Positions 1-7,824 are shown, numbered from the stretch's first letter. The stretch: 23,738 nt of DNA from Candidatus Saccharimonadota bacterium (GCA_004554425.1 SFMI01000014.1:1-23738), one strand, 5' to 3'. Numbers and translations: made by a program. Notes: generated by a model not told the origin, from the letters alone.

Positions 1-116
1 GCTAGCCCGCAGCCTAAATTTATAGCGCAATTTTTTCGCCATATCGGTAGCGCAGGCCTCTGGCCACTTCGTGGCCAGTCAGCCGGAGCGTAGATATGGT
101 AAAAAATGAAGCTAGC
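1..116. repeat. Large imperfect inverted repeat with a GTGGCCAG core hairpin
   Basis: Nested complementary segments are visible. CTGGCCAC (60-67) pairs with GTGGCCAG (71-78) around a TTC loop. CCATATC (39-45) pairs with GATATGG (93-99), and TTTTTT (31-36) faces AAAAAA (101-106). The block is flanked by GCTAGC at 1-6 and 111-116. The structure may begin before the window. It could be a structured RNA, a cruciform-forming DNA element or a remnant of a small mobile element; the sequence alone does not decide. Confidence 0.55.
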
Positions 117-241
117 ACGAAATAGCTAATGGGCGGGCGGAACATAATCAGCGTCTCTAGACTGAAAAACTACGCAGCCAAACGAAGTAAGCAAGTACAG
201 TCTTTATGCGCTTAGCATTTTGCGCTATGCATGTTAGCGTT

Positions 242-350
242 AAATTTATAGCCACGTTGATTAGTTCGTTATATCCCTCCTCGAAAGATCGCTGACGCGA
301 TAAAGTTTTCTCCGGTGGGTATAACGAACGTTTTGAGCGGCTATAAATTT
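242..350. repeat. Three-level nested inverted repeat, about 109 nt
   Basis: The outer arms AAATTTATAGCC (242-253) and GGCTATAAATTT (339-350) are perfectly complementary over 12 bp. The middle arms are GTTCGTTATA-T-CCC (264-277) and GGG-TATAACGAAC (317-329), giving 13 bp with one bulged T. The inner hairpin is ATCGC (288-292), loop TGAC, GCGAT (297-301). Three concentric stems suggest a folded RNA or a cruciform site rather than chance. No ORF and no clear promoter is associated. I do not recognise it as a named riboswitch or sRNA. Confidence 0.6.
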
Positions 351-410
351 TATTTAATGTGTGTAGTTTTTAACCAACAGGCGGAAGCAGTGGTATAACG
401 CATAAAATGG

Positions 411-442
411 TTTGCAAGAATCTTAAGATGTTTTGCGAGAAT
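411..442. repeat. Two direct repeats TTTGC(A/G)AGAAT, 21-bp period
   Basis: TTTGCAAGAAT at 411-421 and TTTGCGAGAAT at 432-442 differ at one base and start 21 bp apart, about two helical turns. Such spacing puts both copies on the same DNA face, as with paired protein-binding sites. They lie about 80-110 bp upstream of the ATG of the (+) gene. Confidence 0.4.
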
Positions 443-444
443 AA

Positions 445-466
445 TTAAACGTAAATTTATGTTTAA
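445..466. promoter_or_regulatory. 22-bp near-perfect palindrome, possible operator
   Basis: TTAAAC (445-450) and GTTTAA (461-466) flank the self-complementary core TAAATTTA (452-459); only the pair 451/460 is mismatched. The site is 57 bp upstream of the ATG at 523 and just before a weak promoter candidate. The two-fold symmetry fits a dimeric regulator site, but which protein would bind is unknown. Confidence 0.4.
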
Positions 467-469
467 AAC

Positions 470-498
470 TTGAAACGCTTTGGGCTGTTTGTTACTTT
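470..498 (+). promoter_or_regulatory. Weak sigma-70-type promoter candidate
   Basis: TTGAAA (470-475) could be a -35 box and TACTTT (493-498) a -10 box with a 17-bp spacer, followed 24 bp later by the ATG at 523. The -10 is a poor match. TTATAA at 501-506 is a better box but lies too close to the start codon and has no good -35. This is a guess from spacing and position. Confidence 0.25.
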
Positions 499-522
499 CA
501 TTATAAAAGTGAGGTGAACATA

Positions 523-996
523 ATGAAGCGTTTTTTGTTATGCGCAGTTACTTTGTTGTCATGTCTATTTCTTCATGCGGCTCCTCCTGTTTGGTCAAAT
601 GCTGTTTTTGATGATTGTAGAGGCAAATACTTTGATGGAGGGTGGCAAATGACTCTACGAGAAATGCGCAGCGGTAAACACAACGGTATATACGAAGTAA
701 AATATTATGATTCATATTTCGGTACATGGCTTGGTCAATACTATGTGCTAGCTACGAGCGAGACTTCGTGCACTATAAAGTTTTATGCCTATCAGGATGG
801 CAACAGTACTAATAAGGTGTATGTTGGCTACATGGATTCTAGCCAGCATTTTTGCAACGGGAAGGCATACTACGTTTGGAGTTTTTACTCTCCAAATAGA
901 GATAAAATAGCTAAGGACTATGAAGAAGACTCTACTGATGATCCGTTCCCTGATAAACTTCCTGTTTTCCAGCTTTTCTTTGGAGAGCAAGAATAA
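523..996 (+). CDS. Small exported protein of unknown function
   Basis: This 157-residue protein starts MKRFLLCAVTLLSC, with a short basic N-terminus and a hydrophobic stretch, so it is probably exported. Cleavage could be by signal peptidase I after LHA. LLSC is a weak lipobox, so a lipoprotein is an alternative. I chose ATG 523 over GTG 514 because GAGGTG (511-516) sits 6 nt upstream of it and overlaps the GTG. The mature part is rich in aromatic residues (Trp, Tyr, Phe), has three Cys, and ends in an acidic stretch; it looks like a small beta-rich secreted domain. I recognise no family. The gene is transcribed towards the phage late operon and has its own terminator, as expected of a phage cargo ('moron') gene or of host DNA just outside the prophage. 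It looks more AT-rich than the phage genes. Confidence 0.7.
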   Translation: MKRFLLCAVTLLSCLFLHAAPPVWSNAVFDDCRGKYFDGGWQMTLREMRSGKHNGIYEVKYYDSYFGTWLGQYYVLATSETSCTIKFYAYQDGNSTNKVYVGYMDSSQHFCNGKAYYVWSFYSPNRDKIAKDYEEDSTDDPFPDKLPVFQLFFGEQE

Positions 997-1010
997 TAAA
1001 CCCAGCATTA

Positions 1011-1057
1011 AAAATAGGTGTTCAAGAACGTTTAAAACGCTTTTGAACACCTATTTT
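1011..1057. terminator. Bidirectional terminator between convergent genes
   Basis: A perfect 15-bp stem, AAAATAGGTGTTCAA (1011-1025) with TTGAACACCTATTTT (1043-1057), encloses a loop that can pair further. On the (+) strand it is followed by GTTTTAG, and on the (-) strand the stem itself ends in a T-run. It lies between the stop of the exported-protein gene (996) and the stop of the tail-fibre gene (1061), so it can end transcription from both sides. Confidence 0.85.
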
Positions 1058-1060
1058 GTT

Positions 1061-3475
1061 TTAGTTAATAACAAGCACGTCCAAACCTATTGCTGCTGTG
1101 GGTTGTGTGGTTGCCGTAAGTTTTAGCTGGCCAGCAGCTGGCATGGTTGTAATATTGTGGGTAAATACGTCTACCGACTTGGGAACAGCTAACAGTTTAG
1201 AATCAGCTTTCACAGCTGCGGCTTCGATTGTTTGCTCGTAAGTAGAGCCTTCCGCTTCTGTGTTTTGCGTCCAGCCTTCTTGGGTCAAGCTACAACTTAC
1301 GACAGAAAGCGTCGGAACGCTATCTTTTACAGCTTTAAGCGCTTGCTTAGTAGCGCTTTGAACTAATTGGTTGTAGCTAAACTTGCTAGAATACAACCTT
1401 GATTTACTTACATCCAGCAAAGCCAAAGGCAAGTCGCCAGGGATGGCTTCAGCTTTATTTAGCTCAAAGCTAAACATCGGCAAACCGTTATTGGCGTTGA
1501 CGGCGTCTTTTACGTAAATTGGATCGGTTAAGCTGCCGTTCAAAGTCTGAGCGAAATCGTCAGATTTCAACTCATCCATAGAAATAGCTGTACAGCCTAA
1601 AGCTTCGCCATAATCGGACCTGGCCCAGCAATTGGTAATAGTTTCGCTTTTATCCACGATATTATGGTTGGCAATGGCAAAGCATTCGCTGCTGCCAACT
1701 AAAATACCAGCGTTATAGCAATTACTGATCTCGTAATCGTGGCAATTAAGATATCCGGTCTCGGCATTTCTAGTTATGCTAGCTACATTCACGCCGTTAA
1801 GGTTGGCAGTGTTGTAACAGTTGGCAATAACTATTTTACTGGCGTCGGCTCCATCGCGGCTACAGCCAGCAATACCGCAAAGCGTACTATTAGGAGCTAT
1901 ATTAGCATTTACCAAATTGCCGTGGTTGGCGCAGTTTCTTATGATGGCATTTTGACCGCTATCCCAGGCATTAGCCAAGCCAACAATACCGCCAATTAAG
2001 ACGGAACCGCGAACATTAGTAGAAGTTGTGGTGACGGTGTTGTAGTTTACACAGTTGATAAGATAAGCTGTCTCAAGGGTTCTGCCCACAAAAGCGCCTA
2101 CATAAGTGCTAGAATTAGTAGCATTGCTGCTGACAATATACCCTTCTTTCAAGGTTAAACTTTGAACTTTGCCGCCGTTAAGGGTAGCAATCATGCCGAA
2201 GTGCTCGCCGGAGCCGCAGGCGGTCAAACCTTTGATAGTTTTGCCGTTGCCGTCTAAAGCGCCAGAGAAAGTGACTATTGGAGTGAAGCCAGCGCCCCCA
2301 TTGTAGAGCGGAGCACTTTCGTTTACGTCGCCACGGACTAAAACGCCGCCTTCTATAGACATGGGGATGCCAATAGCTGACGAGAAGTCTAAGTTATTAA
2401 CCAAGCGGTAAACTGCGCTAGTATTTTCGCGGATTTGATTAAAATCGTAGGGTGTACGCACCAGGTAAGGGCTGGCCTCAGTACCGCTGCCGGTCATACG
2501 CGAAACCCATTCGCTGTTATACTCGTTTTCGTCTAAAGTTTCGATGGTTACGTCTTTGCTGGAAGCAACTACAGCTTCCACGGTAGTTAAGCGCTGGTCG
2601 AAGCTATTTTCTTCTTGCCAAGCCATAAAATGGGCTTGTGCTTCACTTAAAATTATTTCACCATCGGAGGGTTGCGTTTCATCGGCGACAACAAGCAAAG
2701 CTCCAGCTTCAGTACCACTACCAATAAGCCAGTTAGTTTCGCTTTGATAGATAAAATAACCGACTTCAAGTTCAGCAGTTTTTTTAAGGCGATATAATTT
2801 AAAGTCGGCACGATTGAGCACTAGAGAGCCCAACCAAGCGGCATTAGGTATCGGTAAAACAGAGACTATAGCTTCCAGACCACATACCGCCTCTACATGG
2901 CTTTGCTTAACCAGGCCTAAAGCTTGATTATTTACGCATAAGTCGCCATTTTCGTAAGAGATACCATGGGCTCCGGCGGATGAGATATTAGCATTAGCGT
3001 GAGCCAAGAAATCAGCCCAGGTTAAGCTAGTAGCTGTGGTTTCGACGACTACTTTGGGTGAATCGGAGAAAATAAGCTCGAAGGGAATAACAAAGTTAGT
3101 AGCTGATCCAGCTTCGATCTGGTAGTTGCCTTGAGATAAACTGCCGTAAGCGACGGTTATTTCTTCGGTAGAATCGCCTTCTCTAGCCATTAAAGCCAGC
3201 TCTTTCCACGTGTAATTAGCTTCAGCTAAGGCCGATTCTAAAATGCCAACCAGTTTTACACTATTGTAGCTGACTTCGGTTTCTACACCGTTAATTGTGT
3301 AAGTTTGACCGGCAACATAAGTAACTTGATGGGCGATGCCTATACTTTGCTCGGCAGTTTGAATAACTTGGCCTTCAGCATCGATACCGCTTCCGGCTAC
3401 AAAACGAGTAAAAGTTAAGCCCTGGTTACGAGTAACAGCAGCCAGGCCAGCCTGTGTGACATTCATTTCAATCAT
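1061..3475 (-). CDS. Large tail fibre with GLUG/beta-helix adhesin-like region
   Basis: This 804-residue protein is the last gene of the tail operon. Its start codon overlaps the preceding stop (TAATG). Residues about 1-145 resemble the baseplate-attachment domain at the N-terminus of phage tail fibres (DUF3751-like), and the neighbouring collar fibre has a related domain. Residues about 335-640 read like the GLUG-repeat, right-handed beta-helix region of bacterial surface adhesins: a DFNQI..VYRLVNNLDF block, GALDGNGKTIKGL near 405, then GAFVGR, GGIVGL and GIAGC each followed by an I.NC.N turn. The C-terminal 130 residues are unassigned. It probably forms a trimeric receptor-binding fibre. 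No fibre-assembly chaperone gene follows, unlike P2, where G follows H. Confidence 0.8.
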   Translation of the reverse strand: MIEMNVTQAGLAAVTRNQGLTFTRFVAGSGIDAEGQVIQTAEQSIGIAHQVTYVAGQTYTINGVETEVSYNSVKLVGILESALAEANYTWKELALMAREGDSTEEITVAYGSLSQGNYQIEAGSATNFVIPFELIFSDSPKVVVETTATSLTWADFLAHANANISSAGAHGISYENGDLCVNNQALGLVKQSHVEAVCGLEAIVSVLPIPNAAWLGSLVLNRADFKLYRLKKTAELEVGYFIYQSETNWLIGSGTEAGALLVVADETQPSDGEIILSEAQAHFMAWQEENSFDQRLTTVEAVVASSKDVTIETLDENEYNSEWVSRMTGSGTEASPYLVRTPYDFNQIRENTSAVYRLVNNLDFSSAIGIPMSIEGGVLVRGDVNESAPLYNGGAGFTPIVTFSGALDGNGKTIKGLTACGSGEHFGMIATLNGGKVQSLTLKEGYIVSSNATNSSTYVGAFVGRTLETAYLINCVNYNTVTTTSTNVRGSVLIGGIVGLANAWDSGQNAIIRNCANHGNLVNANIAPNSTLCGIAGCSRDGADASKIVIANCYNTANLNGVNVASITRNAETGYLNCHDYEISNCYNAGILVGSSECFAIANHNIVDKSETITNCWARSDYGEALGCTAISMDELKSDDFAQTLNGSLTDPIYVKDAVNANNGLPMFSFELNKAEAIPGDLPLALLDVSKSRLYSSKFSYNQLVQSATKQALKAVKDSVPTLSVVSCSLTQEGWTQNTEAEGSTYEQTIEAAAVKADSKLLAVPKSVDVFTHNITTMPAAGQLKLTATTQPTAAIGLDVLVIN

Positions 3476-4926
3476 TATAAAAGCACCTTTCCTGTATACA
3501 CAAAAGTATTGAGCGCCACGTATGGCTGCATAAGATTAAACGGCTCGCCGTAACCGGCTGTGGTCGTTCCGCAAGTTATAGGATGACTATGAATAGCAGT
3601 ATTACCAGTAAGTTTAACAGGGTGCCTGTGCTCACCATTCTTGCTTGTGCGACTGGTTCTAGGATAATTTTGAGCGTTCGGGCTATACGGGTCTTTATCG
3701 TCGGCGACGGCATAATGAGCTTCATTTATTTTCGCAGAAGCTCCAAATCCTAGATAAAAAGAGTTATCATGATCGTTAACAACGCCGCTATAGTGATAAT
3801 GGCCTCCAGTTGTGTCTGTTACACCGGAAACAGAAACGCTAGGAGCTTTACTACCGGTGTTGGCGTTTACTGAATGCTTATGCTGCGGCAACTCGCGTTC
3901 GGTTAAAGCATGTTCCGCTTCGCCGCCGGTGCTGCCTAGTTCGTAGCCTGTGCCTGCGCCGATAATGCAGCGGCCCACAGCATTAGGCAGACTAAAATGC
4001 TCTTCATCGGCGGCGCCGTACTTTGTGCTTAGCGCTTCAAAAAGCTCCGGCCATTCGCTGCGCAATAAACTGGCGCCATCGCAAAGCAGCGTACCTGCTG
4101 GCAACGTATCGCTAAAAGTTGAGCCAAACTCACCGGCAGGGATTACCGTTTTCCAAGCGGCTCCATCCCAATAGTGACCGACGCCATCGACGTACTCGAT
4201 TTCGTTATGCTTTACGTAAATAAAACTATTACTGGCGTTGCTATAAGTTAAAACGTAGCTCTTGTGCGGCAGAAAAACACAGTCCACATCTTTGCCAGCT
4301 AAGTCCACGGCTTTAAGTAAAAATTGCGTACCGGCGCAAGAAATAGTATCACTGCCGGAGCTTAAAGCAATTTTCGGCACGAAGACTATACGCTGCCCAT
4401 CGGAAAAGCTGTTCTTTTCGCCAGAATCTACCAGAGCAGGCTTTTTATTGTTAATTTGCGTAAAAATATGGCGGTTGGCATTGCTCACGTGTTCCAAAGG
4501 AGCAGCGGCATCGGGGGCGGTTTCGATAGTGAGGTTGCCTTCGCCAATTGAGTCAATGATGATAAAGCGATAAGTTAAGTCCTGGCCAGCAGGCAAACTT
4601 CCGGCGCTTTCCTCATCTTTATAGACAACAACTTTGTATAAGCACTCGGCGCTGGTTTCGGTTTTAGCGTAAATACCCAGCATTTTAAGCTGATAGCTTT
4701 CTTCCAGCTCCTTGCAATTAAAAGCAGCCGTCAGTTTGGCGTAATTGTCGACTTGCTCTACATTTAAGAAGTAGGCTGTCTGCCGCTCATTAGGCAAATG
4801 TTCCAGCTTAAAGGGCTCGTCCACAATATCAGAACTGGTGACAGCTCTAGTGTAAATAAGTCGATCTTCGGCAAGTAGCTTAGCTAGCATAACCCTGCCG
4901 CCAGTAGTTAAATAGGTTGTGCTCAC
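3475..4926 (-). CDS. Tail fibre with phage collar domain and HxH tip
   Basis: This 483-residue fibre sits in the position of P2 gpH. The N-terminal 140 residues look like the baseplate-binding domain of tail fibres. Residues about 274-330 are a phage tail-collar domain: LPAGTLLCDGASLLRSEWPE, then FSLPNAVGRCIIGAG. After it come four His-x-His motifs (349-351, 376-378, 433-435, 446-448) and the typical C-terminus NLMQPYVALNTFVY. In T4 fibre tips HxH motifs bind metal ions along the trimer axis, so a metal-stabilised tip is likely. Translation starts at GTG, overlapping the gpI stop as GTGA, with GAGGTG upstream. It probably works with the larger fibre downstream in host binding. Confidence 0.88.
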   Translation of the reverse strand: MSTTYLTTGGRVMLAKLLAEDRLIYTRAVTSSDIVDEPFKLEHLPNERQTAYFLNVEQVDNYAKLTAAFNCKELEESYQLKMLGIYAKTETSAECLYKVVVYKDEESAGSLPAGQDLTYRFIIIDSIGEGNLTIETAPDAAAPLEHVSNANRHIFTQINNKKPALVDSGEKNSFSDGQRIVFVPKIALSSGSDTISCAGTQFLLKAVDLAGKDVDCVFLPHKSYVLTYSNASNSFIYVKHNEIEYVDGVGHYWDGAAWKTVIPAGEFGSTFSDTLPAGTLLCDGASLLRSEWPELFEALSTKYGAADEEHFSLPNAVGRCIIGAGTGYELGSTGGEAEHALTERELPQHKHSVNANTGSKAPSVSVSGVTDTTGGHYHYSGVVNDHDNSFYLGFGASAKINEAHYAVADDKDPYSPNAQNYPRTSRTSKNGEHRHPVKLTGNTAIHSHPITCGTTTAGYGEPFNLMQPYVALNTFVYTGKVLL

Positions 4927-5609
4927 GCGTTCACCTCGATTCTGGTTAAAGTACCAATAAACAGCTTTTTTATAGGTATATAAGGCGATAAGTTAAAACG
5001 CTCGGCATTAGAAACTTCCGCCGGAGTATGGCCACCAACTAAGATGACGCTGCCTGGATTGTCTGCCTTGGCGGCGGTAATCTCTTTTACTATTTGCATT
5101 ATTGCAGCTGCAGCAGATTTGAGCTCGCTTTCAAGGACGTCTTGGGCTTCGATACCACCCTCTAGCAAGGCGTGAGCTCCCTTAAATTCCTCGATGGTGT
5201 AAAACAGGCGAACAGCTTGTGCCAGGCTTATTTTTATATCGCCGGTTAGTCTGAAGTAATAAGGCTCGCCGCCATATTCAAACCATTCTTTAATATCTAG
5301 GATAGGATTGATGCGCTTAATACTCTGACGTACTGCCCAAGGGGTGCCTTTGTAACGATGAAGCTCGACGGCTTGCTTGAGGAGGTCACGCTTTTCGCGA
5401 TCTGTTTTGGCATAATCCCAACCTTCTATACCTAAGACGTGAAATTGTTTGGCTAGATGAGGCAAAGCGCTTGAATCGACAATATCAAACCAGTTAGTTA
5501 AAATTTTTGTCATATCGAGGCTTAAGCCGATTTTTCCCAACAATTCTTCCAAGGCTCGCCAGTAAGGATCTTTAGCTAATGGGGCCGGAAGCATACTTTG
5601 ATTATTCAT
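4923..5609 (-). CDS. I: Baseplate wedge/tail protein I (P2 gpI-like)
   Basis: The protein is 228 residues. The N-terminal 140 residues carry the pattern of P2-type tail protein I: LLPAPLAKDPYWRALEEL-like start, LPHLAKQFHVLGIEGWDYA, then a helix with REKRDLLKQAVELHRYKGTP leading to WAVRQSIKR. These proteins join the baseplate wedge to the fibres. Its ATG overlaps the end of gene J by 8 nt and its stop overlaps the fibre start by 4 nt, so it is probably translationally coupled at both ends. The C-terminal 70 residues are less conserved and may bind the fibre N-terminal domains. Confidence 0.88.
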   Translation of the reverse strand: MNNQSMLPAPLAKDPYWRALEELLGKIGLSLDMTKILTNWFDIVDSSALPHLAKQFHVLGIEGWDYAKTDREKRDLLKQAVELHRYKGTPWAVRQSIKRINPILDIKEWFEYGGEPYYFRLTGDIKISLAQAVRLFYTIEEFKGAHALLEGGIEAQDVLESELKSAAAAIMQIVKEITAAKADNPGSVILVGGHTPAEVSNAERFNLSPYIPIKKLFIGTLTRIEVNA

Positions 5610-6702
5610 AGATGATGCTCCCTATGTTGACATTCCAACTATCTAAAACCGGATAAGAAGTTCCATCAATCTTTAATAAGCCTGGAGACTCCAGCTCTAC
5701 GGAATAAACGCCGTCTAGTTGTAATAAAGCAACTATCTGAGATGGTACAATATCTTTACCCATTTTTTGAGCCAAAGTCTTCTTGTACTCAAGGATCTTT
5801 CGATTAGCTGCCGCTAAAATGGATTCACGATCGCTATTAGCATAGATAGACAATTGGGCAGAAAGTGAAAAATGGACAGCTGTCGGTGCTTCCACTTTGA
5901 CTTGTACTGTCATGGGCCGGCATTTGTCGTTAAAAATATCGGCAACCGCTTGAAGTAACTTTTCGGTAGGCGCTCCGGAAGAAGTTAAAGGAACAACTCT
6001 CACTATACCTGGGCCTGCATTTTGAGCCGAGACGTCGACCACACTTTGATGAGCCGTTTTAGCCCAATAACGATAAGCACCGGCCGGCCCAGCACAGCTA
6101 AAGGATTCCAGCGTTTCGGGAATGCGCTCGCGATAGTGATCGTCTTCCTCTTCTTCTGCACCCAAAGCGGTGGTAGTTACATTGGTGGCTTCTTTAACAT
6201 TTTCAACCGTTTCGGCCAAAACCAGACTGCCTGGTAAATATCCATTGGCGTCTGGGCCGGTAGTTGTGCATACCGCTTCACAAGTGGCCGTATCAGAATC
6301 GGCTGAGAAAAAGCAACTTTCAGTCGTTTCAAAAGTAAAAAGATCGTCTCTGGTTTTTAACTTTAAGCCAGCGGCAATTTCATGGGCATAGCCTAGTGGC
6401 TGCTGTAAAGAAATTTGCACAGCGCAGGAAGACGGCTGGGCATCCAGCCTTTGGCAGCCAATATTGTTACCATTTTGGTCTAGAGCGGCGTCTCTGGCGT
6501 ACTCTGTTAAAGTTTGCTCTGCCGCTTCTTGGATTTGCTGGCGGATAAGGCATTCTACATAGGCCACCAAATCGACAAAAATTCTTTCAGGCTGCGCCGG
6601 AAATAAAGTTTTGCCTAGCTTTGTTTCAACAAACTCAATGTCTCGCTGAGTAATTTCATCAGGATCCCATTTACAAAAAACGGGACGCTCGAGCTCGCTC
6701 AC
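5602..6702 (-). CDS. J: Baseplate assembly protein J (P2 gpJ/Mu gp47-like)
   Basis: This 366-residue protein matches the baseplate J family in length, order of features and context: an N-terminal helical part with FVDLVAYVECLIRQQI and LTEYARDAALDQNGNNIGCQR, a beta-rich middle (GYAHEIAAGLKLKT), the ALGAEEEEDDHYRERI segment, and a C-terminal part with MGKDIVPSQIVALLQLDGV. J forms the baseplate wedge that rearranges when the sheath contracts. The start is GTG 6702, preceded by AGGAGGTG; the GTGA overlap with gpW means the two are coupled. Confidence 0.93.
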   Translation of the reverse strand: MSELERPVFCKWDPDEITQRDIEFVETKLGKTLFPAQPERIFVDLVAYVECLIRQQIQEAAEQTLTEYARDAALDQNGNNIGCQRLDAQPSSCAVQISLQQPLGYAHEIAAGLKLKTRDDLFTFETTESCFFSADSDTATCEAVCTTTGPDANGYLPGSLVLAETVENVKEATNVTTTALGAEEEEDDHYRERIPETLESFSCAGPAGAYRYWAKTAHQSVVDVSAQNAGPGIVRVVPLTSSGAPTEKLLQAVADIFNDKCRPMTVQVKVEAPTAVHFSLSAQLSIYANSDRESILAAANRKILEYKKTLAQKMGKDIVPSQIVALLQLDGVYSVELESPGLLKIDGTSYPVLDSWNVNIGSIIYE

Positions 6703-7076
6703 AATATCACCTCCTGACTGATTTGCTGCTCATGCTCGGCTTTAGGTTTCCAAGTAATAGTTAATAAATAATGATGCGCTTCTTTAGCTTCAGCAGTAAC
6801 AGACTCAACGTTTATGCGTGGCTCCCAACGTTTAAGCGCTTCGTGAGCTTCATAAATTAAGCGAGGCACGGCGTGATTTGAGGGAAGATCTAAATATTTG
6901 AAAATATCGCAGCCAAACTCAGGTCGATGTGGTACGGAGCCTTTGCTAGTTAGCAAAATAATTTCGATGCACTGTTTTATATCGTCATAGCCTTCGACTA
7001 TTTCACCTAAAGCATTAAGTTTTGAGCTCCAGTCTGTAGCTGATATTTTCTTAAAAGAAGCATCAGGGATGGACAT
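6699..7076 (-). CDS. W: Baseplate protein W (GPW/gp25 family)
   Basis: The 125-residue protein has the GPW/gp25 signature: ISATDW near the start, GEIVEGYDDIKQCIEIILLT, GSVPHRPEFGCDIFKYLDLP, then a helix with AHEALKRWEPRI. This small wedge protein helps start sheath assembly. I chose ATG 7076 because the family motif starts directly after it; the longer reading to 7121 adds 15 unrelated residues from inside gene V. A GGAGG lies 14 nt upstream, which is long. The start overlaps the end of gene V by 14 nt. Confidence 0.9.
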   Translation of the reverse strand: MSIPDASFKKISATDWSSKLNALGEIVEGYDDIKQCIEIILLTSKGSVPHRPEFGCDIFKYLDLPSNHAVPRLIYEAHEALKRWEPRINVESVTAEAKEAHHYLLTITWKPKAEHEQQISQEVIL

Positions 7077-7815
7077 GGTGATTGCTGTTGCCTCCTTCAT
7101 CCATAATAGAACCGTCAGCATAAATGCTGCCGGAGGTGTAAATGCCAGTACTGTTGACGACTAAAGGTGACATAATTTCAGCGTTTTCTGCTTGCAAAAT
7201 AAAGTCGTCGCCGTAAATCTTTACATCGGCTTGAAGCACCGCCGATACTTTAGGCTGGCTGCCATCTTCTGCTACCGGCGCAGTACAAGATAAAGCGGCA
7301 GTATTTAAGGCAATTTGTGGCGACTCTAAAGCAATGCTTTGCGCCGCTTTTAAGGTCATGGCCTCAGCGGAAGAAACTGAGACCGGCCCTTCGGCTTCGA
7401 TCTCTACGCTGCCGCCGGATGTTACCTTAATCTTTAAGGCGTGGTTCTCGCCATCGTAACTGAGTTCTGTTTCGTCAGCCATTTTAACGGTCATTAAATG
7501 GGCTTTACGCTCGTATTTAATAGCCGTTTTATCTTCAAATTCCATGGCGTAAATGTCGGCTTCAGTCTGGCTGGGCGGATCGGCTTCCGAGTAGATGGCT
7601 CCCAAAATGCAACCGTCTTCCGCATCCTCATCCATAAGGACATAGACTTGCTCATCTACTTCGGGCATATGGAAGTGCTTATTCTTGAGAGTGTTTACTT
7701 GCAATACTGACAGTTCGTAACTGTCTTGATCGTCATATTGGGGAAAATTAACAATTGCTTTACCTTTATCGGGCAAAACTTTTTTAACTATGCCAACACG
7801 TAATTCTGAAGCCAT
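7063..7815 (-). CDS. V: Baseplate spike protein V (P2 gpV/Mu gp45-like)
   Basis: The protein is 250 residues. The N-terminal half has the OB-fold pattern of spike proteins: GIVKKVLPDKGKAIVNFPQY, then VDEQVYVLMDEDAEDGCILG. The C-terminal half is repetitive beta structure (SVEIEAEGPVSVSS, ALESPQIALNTAA) as expected for a triple-stranded beta-helix needle, ending GGNSNHHVHP. The terminal His-x-His is known in P2 gpV and relatives, where three chains bind one iron ion at the tip. The protein pierces the outer membrane. GGGAGG lies upstream of the ATG, 9 nt after gene D. Confidence 0.92.
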   Translation of the reverse strand: MASELRVGIVKKVLPDKGKAIVNFPQYDDQDSYELSVLQVNTLKNKHFHMPEVDEQVYVLMDEDAEDGCILGAIYSEADPPSQTEADIYAMEFEDKTAIKYERKAHLMTVKMADETELSYDGENHALKIKVTSGGSVEIEAEGPVSVSSAEAMTLKAAQSIALESPQIALNTAALSCTAPVAEDGSQPKVSAVLQADVKIYGDDFILQAENAEIMSPLVVNSTGIYTSGSIYADGSIMDEGGNSNHHVHP

Positions 7816-7824
7816 GTTTCCTCC

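Larger units (their letters stand above)
1..522. other. Gene-free, repeat-rich region at the left edge
   Basis: I find no convincing coding sequence in this 522-bp stretch on either strand. It carries two large inverted-repeat structures (1-116 and 242-350), a 12-nt direct repeat TAAATTTATAGC at 15-26 and 241-252, a 9-nt repeat GGTATAACG at 318-326 and 392-400, a pair of imperfect 11-nt repeats at 411-421 and 432-442, and a 22-bp near-palindrome at 445-466. It lies beyond the distal end of the tail-fibre operon. In transposable phages the right genome end and its transposase-binding repeats lie there, and in integrating phages an attachment site may. Nothing seen proves either. The region is also the upstream control region of the small (+) gene at 523. 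Confidence 0.6.

Noticed and set aside
1..522. CRISPR array in the repeat-rich left region
   Set aside because: The repeats are few, short and unevenly spaced; there is no regular repeat-spacer pattern.
1..522. tRNA or rRNA gene
   Set aside because: The inverted repeats do not form a cloverleaf with conserved T-loop bases, and no rRNA-like sequence was seen.
748..1050. A 100-codon (-) frame antisense to the exported-protein gene
   Set aside because: It runs through the terminator hairpin, overlaps a gene with a clear signal peptide and ribosome site, and its product has no family-like pattern.
1739..1999. (+) open frames inside the GLUG fibre gene
   Set aside because: They are mirror frames of a long, well-supported (-) gene, with no ribosome sites and biased composition caused by the repeat codons.
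1061..3475. Diversity-generating retroelement targeting the fibre
   Set aside because: No reverse transcriptase and no template/variable repeat pair with adenine-specific differences was seen in the window.
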